64,000 bases of DNA from Chachezhania antarctica (lineage in GTDB: Bacteria > Pseudomonadota > Alphaproteobacteria > Rhodobacterales > Rhodobacteraceae). The stretch covers positions 186,001-250,000 of the forward strand of contig NZ_QZEX01000001.1 of the NCBI RefSeq assembly GCF_003646465.1. Direction: 5' to 3'. The notes under the pieces were generated by a model that did not search any database, had not been told where the DNA came from, and saw only the letters and a program-made list of their open reading frames with translations. The position numbers and the translations under genes were made by a program. Below, one piece after another: positions 53,445-64,000 of the stretch. Positions within the stretch are counted from its first letter, which is position 1. Each line of letters opens with the position of its first letter.

Positions 53445-54425
53445 TTACTCGGCGTCAGAAAAGACCGGGTTCGGTCCGCGGCGCAGCCATTCGTGCACGA
53501 AATCCAGCTTCTTGCGCGAGATGTCGGACAGAACGAACGGATACAGATCCTGCAGGCCCATCGACCGGTTCACCTGGTTGATGCCCACGGCGATCCCGGC
53601 CGCGATGCCGATCATCTCCTGCGTGTCGGATTCGTAGTACGGGTTCCATTCCTGCGCCGGGACATCCGGCGACTGAAGGCCGGCGGCAAGGAAGCTGTCG
53701 GTCAGATCGACGAGATGCAGAAGGTGCGCCGTGGTTTCGGCCCAGTCCTCGTGCGGGTGGGCCGAGGCGTAGGAGGTCAGGAACCTCTCCTGCCAGTCCT
53801 CGGGCGCACCGTCGCCATAGTGCTTTTCCAGCGCCTTGCCGTAATCCGCGCGTTCGTCGCCAAAGAGCTTCCGGAACGCCTTGATGAACTTGGGCTCGAT
53901 GCTGAGCCGCCACCACAACATGTGCGCGATCTCGTGGCGCATGTGGCCGATCATCGTCCGGTAGCGTTCCGACAGCGCCTCGCGCCGTTCGGCACGGACC
54001 ACGGGGTCCGATTCCTCGATGCTGATGGTGACCACGCCTTCGGCATGGCCCATGACCACCGGCTTTTCGCCTTCGGCCAGCATGTGGAAGATCGGGTCGG
54101 GCCCGGTATCGATGGGGCTGAACCACTCCCACGTCCTGAGGTTGGCGAGCACCCAGCGCTTCGATGTCTCGGCCTGTGCCCAGTTGGCGACAGCGTCCGG
54201 CATCGACGGGTCCGGCGACATGGCCGTCATCGCACAGGATTTACACATCGCGCCCTCTTCGGGCGCGGTCCAGTTGCACCCGATCAGGGCGCGGTTGGCA
54301 CAGAAGACAGCATCGGTGACAAAGGCGCGCGACCCGGGATCGTAGGCGACGTCGACGCCTTCGGGAGAGGTCATGTTGTCAAAGAAGAGGCTGCCGGTGC
54401 CGGCGGGGTTTGGGAACATTTGCAT
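53445..54425 (-). CDS. Putative zinc-binding metallopeptidase (COG4307 type)
   Basis: 326 residues. An N-terminal cysteine-rich segment (VFCANRALIGCNW, AMCKSCAMTAMSPD; about 42-70) looks like a rubredoxin- or zinc-ribbon-type site. The catalytic part has the HExxH zincin motif in MRHEIAHMLWWRL (about 162), followed by SYASAHPHEDWAETTAHLLH (about 215) with a likely third ligand. The C-terminus is helical (GIAVGINQVNRSMGLQDLYP). This matches the uncharacterised family of putative zinc-binding metallopeptidases; no substrate is known. No signal peptide is visible. It is convergent with the Nfu gene. Confidence 0.86.
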   Translation of the reverse strand: MQMFPNPAGTGSLFFDNMTSPEGVDVAYDPGSRAFVTDAVFCANRALIGCNWTAPEEGAMCKSCAMTAMSPDPSMPDAVANWAQAETSKRWVLANLRTWEWFSPIDTGPDPIFHMLAEGEKPVVMGHAEGVVTISIEESDPVVRAERREALSERYRTMIGHMRHEIAHMLWWRLSIEPKFIKAFRKLFGDERADYGKALEKHYGDGAPEDWQERFLTSYASAHPHEDWAETTAHLLHLVDLTDSFLAAGLQSPDVPAQEWNPYYESDTQEMIGIAAGIAVGINQVNRSMGLQDLYPFVLSDISRKKLDFVHEWLRRGPNPVFSDAE

Positions 54426-54819
54426 ATCGCCCCCACACTACCGCGGCCGCGAGCGGCAGTCGAGCGGGGGTTGATGCAGACTCGGATCGCGACGCGCGGA
54501 AAGCAGCCGGTGAAGATGCCGAAACGCATGCCCGATGACACGGAGACCACGGGGCGTGTGATCCATGCTTCAGGTTATGGCGAGGTCGTCGTGGCGCCCT
54601 GTGCCTGGATCGGCCGGATCCGGTTCCGTTCCCTCGTTGACTCGCCGCGCTCCGCGCTTATGGCAATCGAAGCTCAGCGGGGCACCCGACAGGTCCGGGC
54701 TCTTCAGGGTCGGCGCGCCGTGGTCGTTCGCGGCCACGCCGATAGGGGTGGTGTTGCCGGCACAGGAGTCCAGCCGGTCGCCGCCCGCGGCAACTCGATA
54801 CACGAGATGCCCGGCCGGT
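54426..54819. other. Gene-poor stretch upstream of the sigma-factor remnant
   Basis: Nearly 400 bases with no reading frame that resembles a known protein on either strand. The open frames that cross it have no ribosome-binding site or recognisable motif. It may hold the decayed 5' part of the sigma-factor gene whose end is recognisable at 54820-54975, and the promoter of the metallopeptidase gene. Confidence 0.5.
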
Positions 54820-54975
54820 ATCTTCCACCACGCCGTCGAAGAGCTTTCCTGCGACCAGATCGCCGACATCGAGGGCATTCCGGTGGGCACCGTCAAGACC
54901 CGCACCCATCACGCGAAGAAGGCCCTGCTGGACCATCTGGGCGCGCGCACCCGTCAGGAAAAACAGCTTTCTTTG
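54820..54975 (+). pseudogene. Remnant of an ECF-type sigma factor (region 4)
   Basis: The frame reads FHHAVEELSCDQIADIEGIP then VGTVKTRTHHAKKALLDHLG, a clear region 4.2 helix-turn-helix of an RNA polymerase ECF sigma factor (consensus E-E-L-S-Y-x-x-I-A-x-x-x-x-I-P-x-G-T-V-K-x-R-x-H-x-A-R-x-x-L). The preceding 400 bases in any frame do not give region 2, so the gene has lost its 5' part. The frame runs on without a stop to 55155, into the serine hydrolase gene in another frame. It ends just before that gene's ribosome-binding site. Confidence 0.6.
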
Positions 54976-55030
54976 ACAGCCCGCATGGCTTCGCCCATTA
55001 CTTCCCCCGAAGGTTTTTGGGGAGACAGAC

Positions 55031-56260
55031 GTGAAAAACATTTTTGGTTCCATTGGCCGTCAGGTGTCGCTGCCGACACTGGCCGCGCTGGCATTTGCCC
55101 TTGGCGCACAGGTTGCAGCAGCGGATCTGGCTGCGGATGTGCAGTCCGACCTTGAAACCTACCTGGAAGAGCGCACCGAGATCGAAGGCAATTCCGGCGC
55201 ATCGATCTTCGTCAGCCTTGGCCATGAGGGGCCCGAATTCTCGGTCTTCGCCGGCACGACGGAAATCAGTGGCGAGACCCCGGTGACGGACTCGTCGCTG
55301 TTCCAGATCGGCAGCAACACCAAGGGCTTTACGGGCGCGCTGATCCTTGCGCTGGAAGCCCAGGGCAAGCTTTCCATCGACGACACCATCGGCGACTGGT
55401 TGCCGCAGTATCCCGCGTGGAAGGACGTGACCATCGCCCAGCTGCTGCACATGATCAGCGGCATTCCGACCTATTCGGAAACCGTCCCGATGAACGATGC
55501 TTTCGTCAACACGCCCGACCGCGATTTCACCTTCGACGAACTCGTCGCCATGGCCTATCCCAGCGCCACGGTCGATCTGCCGCCCAACAGTGGATACTTC
55601 TATTCCAACACCAACTACATCCTTGCCGGCATGATCGCCGAAAAGGCATCCGGCATGTCCTACAAGGACGCCGTCGAAACGCTGCTGTTCGAACCGGCCG
55701 GGCTGACCGACACGTATTATTCCGACACCGCCTATACCGGCGAGGTGCTGGAACGGATGACGAGCGGCTATTTCAACAACCCGGCCTGCACGCTCTACGA
55801 TCCCGATTGCGAGGTAAGCCAGCTTGCGCCGATCATCGGCCGGGACATCAAGGCCGACAGCGTCAGCTGGGCCGGACCTGCCGGCGCCATCGTGGGAAGC
55901 CCGCAGGAACTGGCCACCTGGATCCGCGCCCTGTTCGACGGGAAGGTCCTGCCCGAGGCGCAGATGAAGGAATTCCTGCGCCCGGTGTCGATGAAGACGG
56001 GGGAATACATCGACGACGTCACCGAAGACGATCCCAGCGCCTTCACGCTGGGCATCGTCCGGACCACTGGCCAGGGGATCGAGCCGTCGTACTTCTACCT
56101 TGGCATGACGCTGGGGTTCCGGATGGTGTTCTTCTATTCGCCCGAACATGACGTGCTGGTGGCGGGCGCCACAAACAGCCAGCCACCCGACGGCGAGGAG
56201 CAATTCACGCCGTTGGTGGTCAGCGTATACCAACGCGCGATAGAAGAAGCCGGCAAATAG
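55031..56260 (+). CDS. Secreted serine hydrolase, beta-lactamase class C/penicillin-binding-like
   Basis: 409 residues from a GTG preceded by GGGGAG. A signal peptide (RQVSLPTLAALAFALGAQVAAA) is followed by a class C beta-lactamase-like domain: the nucleophile in FQIGSNTKGFTGALILALEA (S-x-x-K as SNTK), the Y-S-N triad residue set in SGYFYSNTNYILAGMIAEKA, and LLHMISGIPTYSETVP. The third KTG-type motif is not obvious; the region FYLGMTLGFRMVFFYSPEHD takes its place. Such enzymes include D-aminopeptidases, esterases and cell-wall carboxypeptidases, so a lactamase function should not be assumed. It lies downstream of a decayed sigma gene. Confidence 0.88.
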   Translation: MKNIFGSIGRQVSLPTLAALAFALGAQVAAADLAADVQSDLETYLEERTEIEGNSGASIFVSLGHEGPEFSVFAGTTEISGETPVTDSSLFQIGSNTKGFTGALILALEAQGKLSIDDTIGDWLPQYPAWKDVTIAQLLHMISGIPTYSETVPMNDAFVNTPDRDFTFDELVAMAYPSATVDLPPNSGYFYSNTNYILAGMIAEKASGMSYKDAVETLLFEPAGLTDTYYSDTAYTGEVLERMTSGYFNNPACTLYDPDCEVSQLAPIIGRDIKADSVSWAGPAGAIVGSPQELATWIRALFDGKVLPEAQMKEFLRPVSMKTGEYIDDVTEDDPSAFTLGIVRTTGQGIEPSYFYLGMTLGFRMVFFYSPEHDVLVAGATNSQPPDGEEQFTPLVVSVYQRAIEEAGK

Positions 56261-56287
56261 GCTTGCCCGCGCGGCCGGGGGAGCGTT

Positions 56288-57457
56288 TCACGCCTTTCCG
56301 GCCGCAATGGCTTGGCCCGCGGCCACGGCCGATGACCACGCCCACTGGAAATTGTATCCGCCCAGCCAGCCGGTGACATCCACCGCCTCACCAATGGCAT
56401 AGAGCCCCGGCACCTTCGCCGCTTCCATCGTTCGCGACGACAGATCACGTGTCGAAATTCCCCCGGCCGTGACCTCGGCCTTGGCATAGCCTTCGGTGCC
56501 CGTGGGGTGAAAGACCAGCCCGGTCAGGATCAACGCGGCGCGATCCAGTTCGGCGTCGGGCGTGTTGCCCAGTTCGCGCTTGAACCCGATGCGGGCGGCC
56601 AGCACATCGGCCAGCCGGGTCGGCAGCATCTCTGTCAGCGCAGCTTTCAGATGCGAACGTGGCATCCGGCGCCGGGCGTCGCGCAGCGCCGCGCCTGCAT
56701 CCGGCACAAGGTTCAGCGACACCGGATCGCCAGGCGACCAGTAGGACGATACCTGGAGTATCGCAGGGCCGGACAGGCCACGATGGGTGAAAAGCGCTGC
56801 CTCGCGGAAAGATGCCGCACCGGTCTGCGCCGTGACGGGGCAGGAGACGCCGGCAATGTCGCGGAAGGCCTGATCGTCGGGGCCCAGCGTCATCGGCACG
56901 AGCGCGGGGCGCGGGGTGACAACGTCCAGCCCGAACTGACGGGCGATGTCGTAGGCCACGCCGGTCGCGCCCATCTTGGGGATCGACGGGCCGCCGGTGG
57001 CGATGACAAGGTTCGGAGCCGATGCGCCTGCAACATGGTAGCGCCCGTCGCGGTGGGCGATCTCGCCCAGTTCTGTCGAAAGCCGTACCTCGACCCCGCC
57101 CCTTGCGCATTCGTCCAGCAGCATTGCCACGATCTGCCGGGCCGAGCCGTCGCAGAACAGCTGCCCAAGGGTCTTTTCGTGCCAGGCGATGCCGTGGCGA
57201 TCCACCATGGCGATGAAATCCCACTGGGTGTAGCGGGACAGCGCGGACTTGGCGAAATGCGGGTTCTCGGACAGGTAGCAATCGGCGCCCGCGTCCATGT
57301 TGGTGAAATTGCACCGTCCGCCGCCGGAAATCAGGATCTTCTTGCCCGCCTTGGCCGCGTGATCCAGCACCAGAACCCGCGCGCCCGCCTGCCCAGCCGT
57401 GGCCGCCGCCATCAACCCGGCCCCGCCGGCCCCCAGAACGATCGCATCATAGTCCAT
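56288..57457 (-). CDS. HI0933/YhiN-family flavoprotein
   Basis: 389 residues. The FAD-binding N-terminus YDAIVLGAGGAGLMAAATAGQ and KAGKKILISGGGRCNFTNMD are signature sequences of the HI0933-like family (COG2081). Further marks are NLVIATGGPSIPKMGATGVA, FTHRGLSGPAILQVSSYWSP, VTAGGISTRDLSSRTMEAAK and the C-terminal GLYAIGEAVDVTGWLGGYNF with QWAWSSAVAAGQAI. These proteins are FAD-dependent oxidoreductases of unclear substrate; some relatives (BaiN) are bile-acid or dienone reductases. It stands alone, convergent with the serine hydrolase. Confidence 0.93.
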   Translation of the reverse strand: MDYDAIVLGAGGAGLMAAATAGQAGARVLVLDHAAKAGKKILISGGGRCNFTNMDAGADCYLSENPHFAKSALSRYTQWDFIAMVDRHGIAWHEKTLGQLFCDGSARQIVAMLLDECARGGVEVRLSTELGEIAHRDGRYHVAGASAPNLVIATGGPSIPKMGATGVAYDIARQFGLDVVTPRPALVPMTLGPDDQAFRDIAGVSCPVTAQTGAASFREAALFTHRGLSGPAILQVSSYWSPGDPVSLNLVPDAGAALRDARRRMPRSHLKAALTEMLPTRLADVLAARIGFKRELGNTPDAELDRAALILTGLVFHPTGTEGYAKAEVTAGGISTRDLSSRTMEAAKVPGLYAIGEAVDVTGWLGGYNFQWAWSSAVAAGQAIAAGKA

Positions 57458-57571
57458 GCACGCCTACTAAGCCGCCGCGCCGCCCGCGAAAAGGGGCGCA
57501 GTGGCTGCCGGTTCAAGCAGATCACGGTTGGGGGCCCGAACAGTGACGGGAATGCCGGCGCCGCGGGGGCG

Positions 57572-58318
57572 TCATACTTGGCCATCCGCATCCGCCATCC
57601 AGGCTTGAACGTGGGCCTTGGCGTTCCGGCAGGCATCGGACAGATCGTTGCCCTGCGCCAGATAGCAGGCAATCGCCGTGGACAGGGTACAGCCCGTTCC
57701 GCGTTTCGCAACGAGCAAGCGGGGGGCGGCAAAGACCTCGCCCCCCGGGAACAAATGGTCCTGCGCCATGTCGCCCGTGCTGTGACCGCCCTTGATCAGC
57801 ACCGCCCGGCATCCCAGCGCCAGCAAGGCGTCGGCCTGTGCCGCGATGCCGGGAAAGCTGGCAGCGACGGGGAGCCCGGAAAGCTCCGCCGCCTCGGCCA
57901 GGTTGGGCGTCACGATATCGGCCAGGGTCAGCATGTCCCAGATGGATCCAGATCGCGACCGCCCCTCGTTGCCGGACAGGAGCCCGCCGCCGGAACTCGC
58001 CCGCAGCACCGGGTCCATCACGATGGGCACGCCCCGCCCGGCAAGGCTACCCGCCACGGCCCGGGCGATCTCCGGCGTGCCCAGCATGCCGATCTTCACG
58101 GCACGCGGCGGGCGGTCGGCGAAGGCGGCATCGATCTGGGCGGTGACGAGGTCGGGCGGCATGGCGTGGATGGCAGCGACCGCGGCATCGGTCTGGACGG
58201 TCACCGCCGTGACCGCGGGCTTGACGGCAAGACGCAGCGCGCGCGCCGTGGCAATGTCGCGGGTCATCCCCGCGCCGCCGCTACTGTCGGTCCCCGCGAT
58301 GACAAGGATGGAGGTCAT
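57572..58318 (-). CDS. thiD: Hydroxymethylpyrimidine/phosphomethylpyrimidine kinase
   Basis: 248 residues from the ATG at 58318, overlapping the ThiF-like gene stop by four bases. ThiD phosphorylates HMP and HMP-P to HMP-PP, the pyrimidine half of thiamin. Features are VIAGTDSSGGAGMTRDIATA (substrate and nucleotide loop), AVTAVTVQTDAAVAAIHAMP, VKIGMLGTPEIARAVAG, PIVMDPVLRASSGGGLL and the phosphate-binding AKRGTGCTLSTAIACYLAQG. It is slightly shorter than E. coli ThiD. It is the last gene of the seven-gene thi operon. Confidence 0.96.
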   Translation of the reverse strand: MTSILVIAGTDSSGGAGMTRDIATARALRLAVKPAVTAVTVQTDAAVAAIHAMPPDLVTAQIDAAFADRPPRAVKIGMLGTPEIARAVAGSLAGRGVPIVMDPVLRASSGGGLLSGNEGRSRSGSIWDMLTLADIVTPNLAEAAELSGLPVAASFPGIAAQADALLALGCRAVLIKGGHSTGDMAQDHLFPGGEVFAAPRLLVAKRGTGCTLSTAIACYLAQGNDLSDACRNAKAHVQAWMADADGQV

Positions 58319-59283
58319 CCCGACGCCTTCGCGGCGATCAGGGCGAGGTCGGGAAAACCCCGCGTCGCCAGCAATTCGGCCCCGCGCCATGCGCGCAGCC
58401 CCGTGGTGCAGCACAGGACCGTCCGGCCATGGCTCGTCGGCAGGTCCGGCAGGGCCTCCGGTGTCAAGCGAATGGCCTGCGGGGCGGCAGGAACGGGTGC
58501 CTCGATGGCGTCGCGCAGGTCGATGACACGGTCGTCGGGCCGCAGCATCGTCGCCTCGACAAAGGGAATCGCGCGGGGCGGCTCGGCCTCGCCATGGAAG
58601 GTGAACCCGCCCAGGTGGAACCGCGCCAGATCGACCGTGATCATGCGACCAAGCGGCGACGGGTCCAGCCCAAGGATCCAGTGCAGCGCCAGTTGCGCCT
58701 GCAGCGCGCCGATCATACCGACGGCCGGGCCCATCACGCCCGACGTCGCGCAGGTGGCCCCAGATGCGGGAAGGTCGGGGAAAACGGCCCGCAGCGACGG
58801 CGCCCCGCCGCAGAACCCGCCGGCATAGCCTGTGCGCCCCAGCACACTGGCGGCGATCAGCGGCACACCCGCCGCCGCAAGGCAAGTGTCGGACAGGATG
58901 TAGGACACGGCATAGCTGTCGGCGGCGTCGATCACGATATCGGCTTCGGCCACGATGGAAGGGGCATTGGCCGGGCTCAGCGGCGCGACATGGGCCGAGA
59001 CACCGACACCGGGGTTGATCGCCAGCACACGGTCCCGCGCCGCCTGCGCCTTGGGGCGCCCGATATCGGCCATCGTATAGAGCGGCTGTCGGTGGAGGTT
59101 GCTTTCCTCCACGTGGTCCGGATCGAACAGTGTGATCCGCCCCACCCCTGCCCCCGCGAGGTATTGCAGGACCGGACAACCCAGCCCCCCGGCGCCGATC
59201 ACGGCGACATGGGCGCGAGCGATTTTAGCCTGACCCGTCTCCCCGATTTCCGGCAAGGCGATCTGGCGGTCATAGCGGGTCAT
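58315..59283 (-). CDS. ThiF/MoeB-like sulfur-carrier adenylyltransferase with rhodanese-like tail
   Basis: 322 residues from the ATG at 59283. The E1-like domain (about 1-235) has RYDRQIALPEIGETGQAKIA, AVIGAGGLGCPVLQYLAGAG and HVEESNLHRQPLYTMADIGR, the pattern of ThiF/MoeB. It should adenylate the C-terminal glycine of ThiS. The last 75 residues resemble a short rhodanese domain ending in the loop CCTTGLRAWRGAELLATRGF, which offers a possible persulfide cysteine. The zinc-binding CxxC pairs of some E1 proteins are absent. Location between thiE and thiD supports the thiamin role; sulfur transfer through the tail is inference. Confidence 0.9.
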   Translation of the reverse strand: MTRYDRQIALPEIGETGQAKIARAHVAVIGAGGLGCPVLQYLAGAGVGRITLFDPDHVEESNLHRQPLYTMADIGRPKAQAARDRVLAINPGVGVSAHVAPLSPANAPSIVAEADIVIDAADSYAVSYILSDTCLAAAGVPLIAASVLGRTGYAGGFCGGAPSLRAVFPDLPASGATCATSGVMGPAVGMIGALQAQLALHWILGLDPSPLGRMITVDLARFHLGGFTFHGEAEPPRAIPFVEATMLRPDDRVIDLRDAIEAPVPAAPQAIRLTPEALPDLPTSHGRTVLCCTTGLRAWRGAELLATRGFPDLALIAAKASG

Positions 59284-59873
59284 GAAGCGCAGACCTTCAG
59301 CCATTCGCGGGTGCGGGCCTCGGGGTCTTCCGCCTTCAGGATGTCCGTCACCACCGCCGCACTGTCGGCCCCGGCGGCAAAGACGCCCGGAACGCGTTCC
59401 GGCGTCAGCCCACCGATGGCCACCAAGGGCGTGTCGCCTACCCGGTGCTTCCAGTCCGTCACGCGGTCCAGCCCCTGCGGATCCCACTTCATCTTCTTCA
59501 AGAGCGTCGGATAGACCGGCCCCAGTGCGATGTAGGCCGGATCGTGGGACAGGGCGCGGTCAAGCTCGGCATCGTCATGGGTCGACAGGCCCACGCGGAT
59601 ACCGGCCCGGCGCAGGGCGGTGAAATCGGCAGTGTCCATGTCCTCCTGTCCCAGATGAACGAAGGAACAGCCCAGGTCGAGCGCCGCTTCCCAGTAGTCG
59701 TTCACCACCAGCTGCGCACCGTAGACCGCGCAGAAGTCCCGCGCGCGGGCGATCTGGCGGCGGATCTCTGCCTCTGGCTGGTCCTTGATGCGCAGCTGCA
59801 CCAGCTTCACGCCTACGGGGACCAGCAGTTCCAGTTCCCCCACGTGGCCGACGATCAGGTAGAAGCGTTCCAT
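59280..59873 (-). CDS. thiE: Thiamine phosphate synthase
   Basis: 197 residues from the ATG at 59873, which overlaps the thiG stop by one base (TGATG). ThiE couples HMP-PP and the thiazole phosphate to thiamin monophosphate. Marks are VGVKLVQLRIKDQPEAEIRR with the conserved Lys, YGAQLVVNDYWEAALDLGCS, FVHLGQEDMDTADFTALRRA, VGLSTHDDAELDRALSHDPA, YIALGPVYPTLLKKMKWDPQ and VAIGGLTPERVPGVFAAGAD. Sequence changes around NDYWEAA (normally ND..) are within family variation. Its stop overlaps the ThiF-like start. Confidence 0.95.
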   Translation of the reverse strand: MERFYLIVGHVGELELLVPVGVKLVQLRIKDQPEAEIRRQIARARDFCAVYGAQLVVNDYWEAALDLGCSFVHLGQEDMDTADFTALRRAGIRVGLSTHDDAELDRALSHDPAYIALGPVYPTLLKKMKWDPQGLDRVTDWKHRVGDTPLVAIGGLTPERVPGVFAAGADSAAVVTDILKAEDPEARTREWLKVCAS

Positions 59874-60640
59874 CAGGCCAGCTCCGCCAGTCCAAGGACG
59901 GGGGTCGACGGCGCCGCCAGATCCCGGCGGTCCATCGGGTCGGCGTTGAAGCCTTGCCGCCCAGCCTCGATGGCCATGGCCATTGCGCGCGCCATGCCCA
60001 CCGGATCCCCGGCCTTGGCGACGGCGGTGTTGAGCAACACGGCATCCATCCCAAGCTCCATCGCTTGCGCCGCATCGGACGGGCGCCCGATCCCGGCATC
60101 GACGATCAGCGGCACGCCCGGGAAATGCGCCCGCATCGACCGCAGAGCATCCGGGTTCTGAAGGCCCCGCCCCGATCCGATGGGCGCGCCCCAGGGCATC
60201 AGGACTTCGCATCCGGCCTCCAGCAGCCGTTCGCCCACGACCAGATCGTCGGTCGTGTAGGGGAAGACCTTGAAGCCATCGGCGGACAGCACGCGCGCCG
60301 CTTCGACCAACCCGAAAACATCCGGTTGCAGCGTGTCGGCGTGGCCGATGACCTCCAGCTTGATCCAGTCGGTGCCGAAAACCTCGCGCGCCATGTGGGC
60401 TGTCGTCACCGCCTCCTTCACGGAATGGCAGCCGGCGGTGTTGGGCAGGACGCGCACGTTCAGGTCGCGCAGCGTGTCCCAGAAACCGGAGCCCGAGCCA
60501 TCCGCTGCCTCGCGCCGGAGCGAGACGGTCACGATGCCCGCGCCGCTTTCGCGGATGGCATATTGCAGGATCGCGGGCGACGGGTACTGCGCCGTGCCCA
60601 GAAGCAGGCGCGACGGGATCTGTTGATCGTAAAGCTGCAT
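59873..60640 (-). CDS. thiG: Thiazole synthase
   Basis: 255 residues from the ATG at 60640 with GGAGGTTGAG directly upstream. ThiG builds the thiazole phosphate from DXP, dehydroglycine or iminoglycine and ThiS-thiocarboxylate. Marks are [69 protein letters not shown] with the Schiff-base lysine, [40 protein letters not shown] and [20 protein letters not shown]. It lies one base after the thiS stop. Confidence 0.97.
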   Translation of the reverse strand: MQLYDQQIPSRLLLGTAQYPSPAILQYAIRESGAGIVTVSLRREAADGSGSGFWDTLRDLNVRVLPNTAGCHSVKEAVTTAHMAREVFGTDWIKLEVIGHADTLQPDVFGLVEAARVLSADGFKVFPYTTDDLVVGERLLEAGCEVLMPWGAPIGSGRGLQNPDALRSMRAHFPGVPLIVDAGIGRPSDAAQAMELGMDAVLLNTAVAKAGDPVGMARAMAMAIEAGRQGFNADPMDRRDLAAPSTPVLGLAELA

Positions 60641-60807
60641 CTCAACCTCCCTGCATGGGGGCGAGCACTTCAAGCCGGTCGCCGTCGGTCAGCCGCGTCG
60701 TGTCCCGCGCGGTGCGGGGGATGAAATCGCCGTTCAGCGCCGTGGCGATGGCCGGGCCGGTGAAGCCCAGTTCGGCCAGCGCGGCGTGCAGCGTGGGGGC
60801 CGAAACC

Positions 60808-63802
<2,995 letters not shown>

Positions 63803-63860
63803 CGTGATGGTAGAAAACCGGCATCGCAGTTGCAAGGGGGGTCTTGAAGGCCCCCGCAGC

Positions 63861-63892
63861 AAAACGCCGGCCCGCTTGATGGCGGCCCGGCG
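63861..63892 (-). terminator. Intrinsic terminator of the gene at the right edge
   Basis: CGCCGG-c-CCGC (63865-63875) pairs with GCGG-c-CCGGCG (63882-63892), ten pairs around one C-C mismatch with a six-base loop. On the minus strand TTTT (63864-63861) follows. It lies about 50 bases beyond the stop of the partial right-edge gene and just ahead of the TPP riboswitch. Confidence 0.75.
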
Positions 63893-63942
63893 TGATGGGT
63901 CTGGCCCGAAGGCGGCAAGTGCCGCCCCCGGGGTACTGTTGC

Positions 63943-64000
63943 TTACTGCTTCGGCGTGAACGAGCCCGCTTCCTGCCGCTGCGGATACTCCTCGAAGGTC
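63943..64000 (-). CDS. C-terminal end of an unidentified gene, possibly a sulfatase
   Basis: The minus strand has an open frame to a TAA at 63945-63943 that reads TFEEYPQRQEAGSFTPKQ. An intrinsic terminator follows it, supporting a real gene end. The pattern aromatic-x-x-P-x-R-Q-x-x-x-S-F resembles the tail of arylsulfatase-type proteins, but 18 residues are too few for a firm identification. Confidence 0.45.
   Translation of the reverse strand, partial: TFEEYPQRQEAGSFTPKQ

Noticed and set aside
55031-56260. Antibiotic-resistance beta-lactamase
   Set aside because: The S-x-x-K and Y-S-N motifs only place it in the wide class C-like serine hydrolase group; a KTG motif is not evident and most such secreted proteins are peptidases or esterases.

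Overview
The window is a GC-rich, tightly packed chromosomal segment of an alphaproteobacterium, most likely a member of the Rhodobacterales (roseobacter group). This rests on gene content and order: a DUF2853 gene, hemD followed by a Mic60-like gene and hemY, a thiC-thiO-thiS-thiG-thiE-thiF-like-thiD cluster under a TPP riboswitch, a monomeric isocitrate dehydrogenase and a YjbE/F/H exopolysaccharide set. The genus cannot be fixed from the sequence alone. About 60 protein genes, one tRNA gene, one clear riboswitch, several intrinsic terminators and two families of short palindromic repeats are visible.

Left third (1-24.7 kb). The tail of a queuosine-precursor transporter is followed by an ExoD-like membrane protein and an SDR protein. 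Next comes the complete phenylacetyl-CoA epoxygenase operon paaABCDE behind a near-consensus promoter, then a pyrroline-5-carboxylate reductase-like gene and trhO. Nicotinamide salvage genes pncA and pncB flank a hybrid histidine kinase. A seven-gene minus-strand run holds a peptide/nickel-type ABC transporter with a small NTF2-like protein, a cupin and a GNAT acetyltransferase embedded in it. Glycerol catabolism (glpD, glpK) and icd follow.

Middle (24.7-42.3 kb). An exopolysaccharide block contains a YjbH-like outer-membrane protein, a YjbF-like lipoprotein, a tiny YjbE-like secreted protein, a Wza-like export lipoprotein, a sugar transferase and a calcineurin-type phosphatase. Beyond it lie ahcY with a possibly structured leader, a secreted protein joining 11-residue LEA-like repeats to a PRC-barrel, DUF2853, DUF1761 and EVE genes, gpsA-tsaD, and divergently hemD-mic60-hemY. 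A tRNA-Thr(CGT) gene is followed by the wreck of a P4-type integrase, which marks a lost genomic island.

Right third (42.5-64 kb). Envelope genes (META/SH3-like, L,D-transpeptidase, LprI-like) precede a DeoR-regulated carbohydrate-type ABC operon. A truncated globin is divergent from an Mrp-DUF971 fusion that overlaps an Nfu-type scaffold gene. A zinc metallopeptidase, a decayed ECF sigma factor, a serine hydrolase and an HI0933-type flavoprotein come next. The thiamin operon and the last codons of a possible sulfatase gene close the window. The less well-understood parts are the Mrp-DUF971/Nfu pair, the extra genes in the seven-gene ABC operon, the 11-mer/PRC protein and the mobile-element scar; no wholly new defence or mobile system is evident.
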